A stretch of 64,000 nucleotides of DNA from Methylobacterium sp. E-065. Lineage in GTDB: Bacteria > Pseudomonadota > Alphaproteobacteria > Rhizobiales > Beijerinckiaceae. The notes under the pieces were generated by a model. The model did not search any database. It worked only from the letters and a program-made list of their open reading frames with translations, and was not told the origin of the DNA. The position numbers and the translations under genes are program-made. The stretch's first letter is position 1; each line of letters opens with the position of its first letter. Shown here piece after piece: positions 59,117 to 64,000 of this stretch. Where the stretch lies: positions 1 to 64,000 of the forward strand of contig NZ_JAKSYD010000100.1 in the NCBI RefSeq assembly GCF_022829605.1, given 5' to 3'.

Positions 59117-61327
59117 ATGTCTCGTATTCGTCAACGCTCGATCGAAGCCCAACCGAGCACGCTGTCCGGCGCTCAGGACGGTCTCGGCCTCGCGCAGGTG
59201 CCGCGCATCCTGCGCCGCTCGCTCGGCTGGATCGTCGGACCGACGCTCGTCGTCGCCTTGGGTGCCACGGTCTTCGTCAACGTCGTCAGCCCCCGCTACA
59301 CCGGCGAGTCGAAGCTCATTCTTGAGAGCCGTGACCCGGCCTTCGCCCGCACCGCGCAGGAGCGGGGCGATCAGCTCGCGCCGATCGACGAGCAGGCGGT
59401 GGCGAGCCAAGTGCAGGTCGTGATGTCGCGCGATCTCGCCCGGGAGGCGATTCGCCGGCTCAAACTGGTCGGCAATCCGGAATTCGATCCCGGCGCGGCC
59501 AGCATCGGTCCGGTCCAGCGCGTGCTGATGATGCTCGGCATCGGCGCCAACCCCCTCGACCGCCCGGCCGAGGATCGGGTGCTCGACGCCTATTTCGAGC
59601 ACCTGCTCGTCTATCCCGCCGGCAAGTCGCGCATCCTCACGATCGAATTCCGCGCGAAGGATGCGGCGCTCGCCGCCGAAGCGGCCAACACCATCGCGAA
59701 GCTCTACATCGCGTCGCTCGAAGCGGACAAAGTCGATACCGCCCGCTACGCCTCCACCTGGCTCGGCGGCAATATCGACGGGCTGCGCAAGCGCGTCGCG
59801 GAGGCCGAGGCCAAGGTCGAGGTGTTCCGCGCCAAGAACGGCCTCGTCGGCAGCGCCGGGGGCCGGCCGCTCAACGCACAGCAGCTCGGCGAGCTGTCCA
59901 GCCAGCTCTCCTCGGCCCGGATCCTCAAGGCGGATCTCAGCGGCAAGGTGAAGGCCATCAAGGACCTGATCAAGGACGGGCGGTCCTTCGAGATCCCGGA
60001 TGTCGCCAACAACGAGGTCATCCGGCGCATCGTCGAGAACCGCATCGCCGTGCGGGCGCAGCTCGCCCTCGAATCGCGGACGCTCCTGCCGGCCCACCCG
60101 CGCATCAAGGAGCTGAAGGCGCAGCTCGAGGATCTCGACGCCCAGATCAAGGCTTCGGCCGAACGCATCGTGCGCACGATGGAGAACGACTCCAAGATCG
60201 CGGAAGCCCGAGTCGAGAGCCTGCAGGCCGCGGTGGATGGCCAGCAGGACGTCGTGGTCCGCGGCAATTCCAGCGAGATCCAGCTGCGCGCGCTGGAGCG
60301 CGAGGCCAAGGCGCAGCGCGAGCAGCTCGAATCGTACCTGTCGCGCTACCGCGAGGCATCGGCCCGCGATGGCGAAGCCGCAACCCCGGCGGATGCGCGC
60401 ATCGTGTCCCGTGCGGTCACGCCGGAGGTGCCGTCCTTCCCCAAGAAGCTGCCGATCGTCGCGTTCGCGACCCTGATCACGCTGCTGCTCTCGGTCGGTG
60501 CCGTCATCGCCCGCGCGTTGCTGACGGATGCCGCCCGGTCCAATTCCGATCGGGACGAGGCCTTCGATCCCGCCGAGGATCGCCAGCGTCGCGAGCCGGT
60601 TCTGGATCGCCCGCTCTTCGCCTTCCCGGAGGCCATGTCGCCGACCGGTTGGTCCGATGCGGCCGAGGCTGAAGCCGAGCCCACGGCGGCGGTTCCGGAA
60701 ACAGCGCCCGCAGTCGCCGTGGACGCGTTCGACCTCGCGCCGCTGATCGCCCGGATCACGGCCGCTCCGCGCGCCGCCGACGCGCCGTCTGGCCGCCGCG
60801 TCCTGATCCTGGAGACCAGCCGGACCAACGGTGTGGCGGGGCTCTCGACCGCCCTGACGCGGGCGCTCGGCGGTGCCGGAACCCTCGTCGCCGTCGCGCT
60901 GAACGGCGGACCTGGAGACGGCAAGCTCGGCTTCACAGATCTGGTGGCTGGCGAGGCCGCCTTCCTCGACGTGATCCAGGCCGATCGCACCAGCGGCCTG
61001 CACGTGATCGAGGCCGGGCGGCACGCGACCTCCATAATGTCCGACGAGCCGGACGCTTTGACCCTGACCTTCGAGGCGATGGCGGAAGCCTACGACTGGG
61101 TGGTCTGCTGCCTCAAGGCCACCCCGGATGCCGACAACCTTCTCGACCTTGTCGGCGGCTACATGGATACGGTGGTGATCGCCTCGAACGCCTCGGCGGA
61201 GGATCCGGCGTTGGCCGATCTCTACGCCGCCGCGCAGGAAGCGGGCGCCAAACAGATCCTCGTGGCTCAGGACCGGCCGGCGGCCGGCGCTGCGATCGAC
61301 ACCGATCTGCGCCTGAACGCCGCGTAA
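59117..61327 (+). CDS. Wzc-like exopolysaccharide chain-length protein with degenerate kinase domain
   Basis: A 736-residue inner-membrane polysaccharide co-polymerase. First helix around 33-55 (LGWIVGPTLVVALGATVFVN), a periplasmic Wzz-type domain with long coiled coils (about 190-430), second helix around 448-472 preceded by the Pro-rich VPSFPKKLPIVAFA. The C-terminal BY-kinase-like region (about 560-736) is degenerate: where a Walker A loop is expected it has ETSRTNGVAGLSTAL from E566, with no P-loop Lys, and no Tyr cluster at the C-terminus. It probably controls chain length without kinase activity. Start ATG 59117. Confidence 0.85.
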   Translation: MSRIRQRSIEAQPSTLSGAQDGLGLAQVPRILRRSLGWIVGPTLVVALGATVFVNVVSPRYTGESKLILESRDPAFARTAQERGDQLAPIDEQAVASQVQVVMSRDLAREAIRRLKLVGNPEFDPGAASIGPVQRVLMMLGIGANPLDRPAEDRVLDAYFEHLLVYPAGKSRILTIEFRAKDAALAAEAANTIAKLYIASLEADKVDTARYASTWLGGNIDGLRKRVAEAEAKVEVFRAKNGLVGSAGGRPLNAQQLGELSSQLSSARILKADLSGKVKAIKDLIKDGRSFEIPDVANNEVIRRIVENRIAVRAQLALESRTLLPAHPRIKELKAQLEDLDAQIKASAERIVRTMENDSKIAEARVESLQAAVDGQQDVVVRGNSSEIQLRALEREAKAQREQLESYLSRYREASARDGEAATPADARIVSRAVTPEVPSFPKKLPIVAFATLITLLLSVGAVIARALLTDAARSNSDRDEAFDPAEDRQRREPVLDRPLFAFPEAMSPTGWSDAAEAEAEPTAAVPETAPAVAVDAFDLAPLIARITAAPRAADAPSGRRVLILETSRTNGVAGLSTALTRALGGAGTLVAVALNGGPGDGKLGFTDLVAGEAAFLDVIQADRTSGLHVIEAGRHATSIMSDEPDALTLTFEAMAEAYDWVVCCLKATPDADNLLDLVGGYMDTVVIASNASAEDPALADLYAAAQEAGAKQILVAQDRPAAGAAIDTDLRLNAA

Positions 61328-61433
61328 TCGCGGAGCGCGTTCCCGGGCCGTCGGCGGCCCGGGCGGTGGGGATCGCGGACGAGCCGGCCACGGGATACTG
61401 CCGTGCACCGTGAGCGAGTCAACGCGGATCCGG

Positions 61434-62618
61434 TCAGGTCCGCCGCAACTTCCGCAGCCGCTGAAACGCAGCGTACAGGCGCGGGTCACGCTTGATCCCG
61501 CGCTTGGCGCGCACGAGACCCTGCCGGACCGCACCGTAGGTTCGGCCCACCAGCGTCACCGGGATGATCGCCTCGACGAGTTCGATGGTCTCGTCGCAGA
61601 TGCTGGCCTTGTAGCGGGCTTCGCCAACCCCGAGATCGAAACCGAGACGTCCACGCGTCGCCTGCTCGCGCACGAGATGTTGCAGCAGCAGATCCCCGGG
61701 GCTGTACCGGGCGATTTCGGGATCCGGATCGAACGCCGTCATCATACCGCTGTAGCGTCGCGCATTGACCGCGCCGCCGAACGTTGCCAGCACCCGGCCA
61801 CTCTCGGCGATGCACAGCGCATGGATCTCCAGCGCCGAATCCGGACCGGCTGCGGCCGCCGCCAAGAAGGCCCGGATCGACGGATCGGCGTAAGGGTCGG
61901 CGATGCCCATCGCGGCAAACCGGACGGCTTTATGGGCATAGAAAGCCACCAGGAACCGGTTCGCCTCCTCGGCCGTCTCGGCGCGGCGATAGACGACGGG
62001 TCCGTGCGCCTCGATCAGACGCTTCTCCTTCGAGCGCAGCTTCTTGCGGGCATCGGCGCTGAAGACCCGGCGCATCGTGGCTTCGGAATCGGGTTCGAGG
62101 GTCACCCCGTAGCCGTTGCTGGCCTCCGGCTCGCCGCCGGTCGCGAACGGGTTCGCCGTACCGTCCCAGTATCGCGGTTGATGCTGCAGCGCGTAGACGT
62201 CGATCCCGGCCGAACGCGCGGCGCGCGTCAGAGCTGCTGATATCTCCTCGGCCCGGATCGACGCCGCGTCGTGGCTCGCGAACAGGGGAAGATGATAATT
62301 CGCGTGGGTGTCGCCCACCGTCCGGGCGACGCGCAGGCCGAACCGTCGCTCGACAACTAGCGGCAGGAGGATCTGGGGACGACCGTCCCGATCACGGAGC
62401 ACCAGGATCCGCGCCTTGCCGACCTGACTGCACGCGCGCAGATAGGCCATGGTCCAGTCGAACCGCTGATAGGGCGTCTGAATGCTGTCGGGATCGCACT
62501 CGATCTGGCGCCAGACGGCTTCCGCGGCGGCCGGGTCTGCGATGATTTCCGCCGCGAGGGCTCCGACCGACGGAGCATCGACCCTATCCGCATCCGTGAC
62601 TTGAAGGGCGACCGCCAT
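61434..62618 (-). CDS. FemAB/CelD-type GNAT acetyltransferase
   Basis: A 394-residue protein of the Acetyltransf_6 (BcsL/CelD) type: IQTPYQRFDWTMAYLRACSQ and HANYHLPLFASHDAASIRAE in the first part and the second GNAT module with FLVAFYAHKAVRFAAMGIAD, then SPGDLLLQHLVREQATRGRL. Such proteins are frequent in exopolysaccharide loci and may acylate or aminoacylate a sugar. Start ATG 62618 after AGAGG; the frame to 62690 adds an Arg-rich shadow. Located between the Wzc-like and deacetylase genes. Confidence 0.85.
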   Translation of the reverse strand: MAVALQVTDADRVDAPSVGALAAEIIADPAAAEAVWRQIECDPDSIQTPYQRFDWTMAYLRACSQVGKARILVLRDRDGRPQILLPLVVERRFGLRVARTVGDTHANYHLPLFASHDAASIRAEEISAALTRAARSAGIDVYALQHQPRYWDGTANPFATGGEPEASNGYGVTLEPDSEATMRRVFSADARKKLRSKEKRLIEAHGPVVYRRAETAEEANRFLVAFYAHKAVRFAAMGIADPYADPSIRAFLAAAAAGPDSALEIHALCIAESGRVLATFGGAVNARRYSGMMTAFDPDPEIARYSPGDLLLQHLVREQATRGRLGFDLGVGEARYKASICDETIELVEAIIPVTLVGRTYGAVRQGLVRAKRGIKRDPRLYAAFQRLRKLRRT

Positions 62619-62865
62619 TGCCTCTGACCTTTGCTGGACCGCGCCCGGTCGCCCGTCGCGGCGGGACCTTCGCCGCCGGCGACTGAACAAGCCGTGGAAT
62701 TCTCGGCCCGGTAAGACACTTCACGGGTCGGCTGGGGCTCAAAAATTTAATTTGGCTAACGCTCTGTTGCGTACATATCGGCCGCCATACAGTCTTCGAA
62801 CTTTGTTTACCGCGACGCGCGCAGGGTGCTGGCTGCGGGCCGATCGGCCTGATCGGTGTGAGATC

Positions 62866-63927
62866 ATGCTGTCGTCGGATACCAAGCATCGCGTGTTCGC
62901 GACCGGGTTTCGCGCGATCCAGGCGATTGGGGCGGATCGCTGGATGGCTCCGACGTCTCGTGGGCTCGGCGTGATCCTCACCTTCCACCACGTCAGTCCG
63001 GACGCGCCGCCGGCCTTCGCGCCGAACCGCCTGCTGTCCATCACCCCGGACTTCCTCGACCTGACCCTGCGGGAGCTCGATGCCCGCGGCTTCGAGGTGA
63101 TCAGCCTCGACGCCGTACCGGAACGCCTCGCCGAACCCGACTATGGCCCACCCTTCGCCGTCCTGACCTTCGATGATGGCTATCGGGACAATGTCGCGCA
63201 CGCGCGACTGGTCCTGGCCCGCCATAACGCCCCCTGGACGCTCTTCGCCACCAGCGCATTCGCGGATCAGACAGGTCGGCTCTGGTGGATCGAATTGGAG
63301 CGCGCCATCGCGCGGCTCGATCGCATCCGCATCGACATCGGCGCGCGCAGCGTCGATCTGCCGGCGCGCAGCCCCGGCGAGAAGGCGCTCGCCTTCGACG
63401 CGATCTATCGCGACCTGCGCGGCGGTGGTGAGGCCGAGCTCCTCGCCCGGATCGCAGTGCTGTGTCGTCAAGCTGGTTTCGAGCCGGGACAGATCGCGTC
63501 GGAACTGTGCCTGTCCTGGGCGGACCTGCGCGATTTGGCCAAGGATCCCGCCGTCACGATCGGGGCGCACACGGTGAGCCACCCGATGCTGGCCAAGCAC
63601 CCGGAGGCGTTCGCCGCCCAAGAGATCGCCGAGGGGCGTGCGCGGATCGAGGCGGCGCTCGACCGGCCCGTGCGGCACCTGTCGTATCCCGTCGGCGATC
63701 CCGGCTCGGCCGGGCCGCGGGAGTTCGCGCTAGCCCGGATGCAGGGCTTCGCCACCGCGGTGACGACCCGGCCCGGCCATCTCTTCGCGGGCCACGCTAG
63801 GCATCTCCACGCGCTGCCCCGCGTCTCGATCAACGGCTGCCATCAAACGCGGGCAGCCCTGGGCGGCCTGCTCTCCGGCGTGCCGTTCCTGGCCTGGAAC
63901 CGAGGTCGCCGCCTCAACGTGGCTTAA
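62866..63927 (+). CDS. Polysaccharide deacetylase (NodB/CE4 family)
   Basis: A 353-residue protein without leader. CE4 motifs: ILTFHHVSPD, motif 1 AVLTFDDGYRDN (two Asp), motif 2 IGAHTVSHPML (HxxxH metal ligands) and HLSYPVGDPGSAG (motif 3). It removes acetyl groups from N-acetylhexosamine units, probably during exopolysaccharide synthesis, given its neighbours. Start ATG 62866. The last 70 bp of the window after its stop hold no gene I can name; the locus probably continues to the right. Confidence 0.88.
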   Translation: MLSSDTKHRVFATGFRAIQAIGADRWMAPTSRGLGVILTFHHVSPDAPPAFAPNRLLSITPDFLDLTLRELDARGFEVISLDAVPERLAEPDYGPPFAVLTFDDGYRDNVAHARLVLARHNAPWTLFATSAFADQTGRLWWIELERAIARLDRIRIDIGARSVDLPARSPGEKALAFDAIYRDLRGGGEAELLARIAVLCRQAGFEPGQIASELCLSWADLRDLAKDPAVTIGAHTVSHPMLAKHPEAFAAQEIAEGRARIEAALDRPVRHLSYPVGDPGSAGPREFALARMQGFATAVTTRPGHLFAGHARHLHALPRVSINGCHQTRAALGGLLSGVPFLAWNRGRRLNVA

Positions 63928-64000
63928 AGGACGCTAACGCCGCCGCCGGTGCCGATACCCGCTCGAGAACGAGGCATATTGCCGGCCGCGATGCCCACGG

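Noticed and set aside
59057..61534. An 825-codon open frame on the minus strand across the Wzc-like gene
   Set aside because: It is the mirror of a real, motif-bearing gene in high-GC DNA; its composition (Arg/Gly/Asp repeats) has no domain.

Overview
The window is GC-rich, densely coding DNA from an alphaproteobacterium. Gene content (a PmtA-type phospholipid N-methyltransferase, a DUF2778 protein, DUF3750, many ABC binding proteins, GntR/FCD control, an ActP-type symporter) fits Rhizobiales. Methylobacterium or a close relative is my best guess, but no methylotrophy marker lies in the window, so genus is inference. I saw no rRNA, tRNA, CRISPR array, transposase, integrase or phage gene. It reads as ordinary chromosome rich in transport and accessory metabolism.

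Layout. 1-10.7 kb: end of a HAD-like gene, a CPA1 Na+/H+ antiporter, a large GH63-type glucosidase, two orphan periplasmic binding proteins, a DUF485 + ActP-like symporter pair and a glutathione S-transferase. 11.0-19.4 kb: a probable organosulfur region. On the minus strand lie two NlpA/MetQ binding proteins, MetN, MetI and an NtaA/DszA-type flavin monooxygenase. Divergent from them is an SsuABC-type importer. The gap between holds two candidate promoters and two small possible coding stretches. 19.4-28.0 kb: a minus-strand block headed by a GntR/FCD regulator, containing a second NitT/TauT-type ABC importer, an MDR dehydrogenase, a PaaI-type thioesterase, a VOC protein, an acyl-CoA synthetase and an SMP-30 lactonase. 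It looks like an import-and-degrade pathway for an unknown organic acid. Three similar GTGAG-N3-CTCAC-like sites lie upstream of the regulator.

28.7-40 kb: a small conserved-looking protein, a fused CoA-transferase, an orphan CitG/MdcB homologue, DUF3750, a malate:quinone oxidoreductase with a Tat-like leader, a lipocalin-like secreted protein, a DUF2778 (Tlde1-like) protein and a lytic transglycosylase. 39.4-43.4 kb: lipid genes (PmtA, a membrane protein, an N-terminally extended class III aminotransferase, phosphatidylserine decarboxylase). 43.4-52.5 kb: a chemoreceptor, gyrB, an aldo/keto reductase, a metallo-beta-lactamase-fold hydrolase, two small unknown proteins and a GH13 enzyme. 52.6-58.3 kb: PBP1A followed by secreted proteins of unknown function. 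58.3-64 kb: the edge of an exopolysaccharide locus (Wza-like export lipoprotein, Wzc-like protein with a degenerate kinase domain, FemAB/CelD-type acetyltransferase, polysaccharide deacetylase).

No obviously new molecular system stands out. The best leads are the GntR-controlled catabolic block and its operators, the membrane-anchored aminotransferase next to phospholipid genes, the orphan MdcB/CoA-transferase pair and the kinase-dead Wzc homologue. All functional calls come from reading protein motifs by eye; no database search was run.
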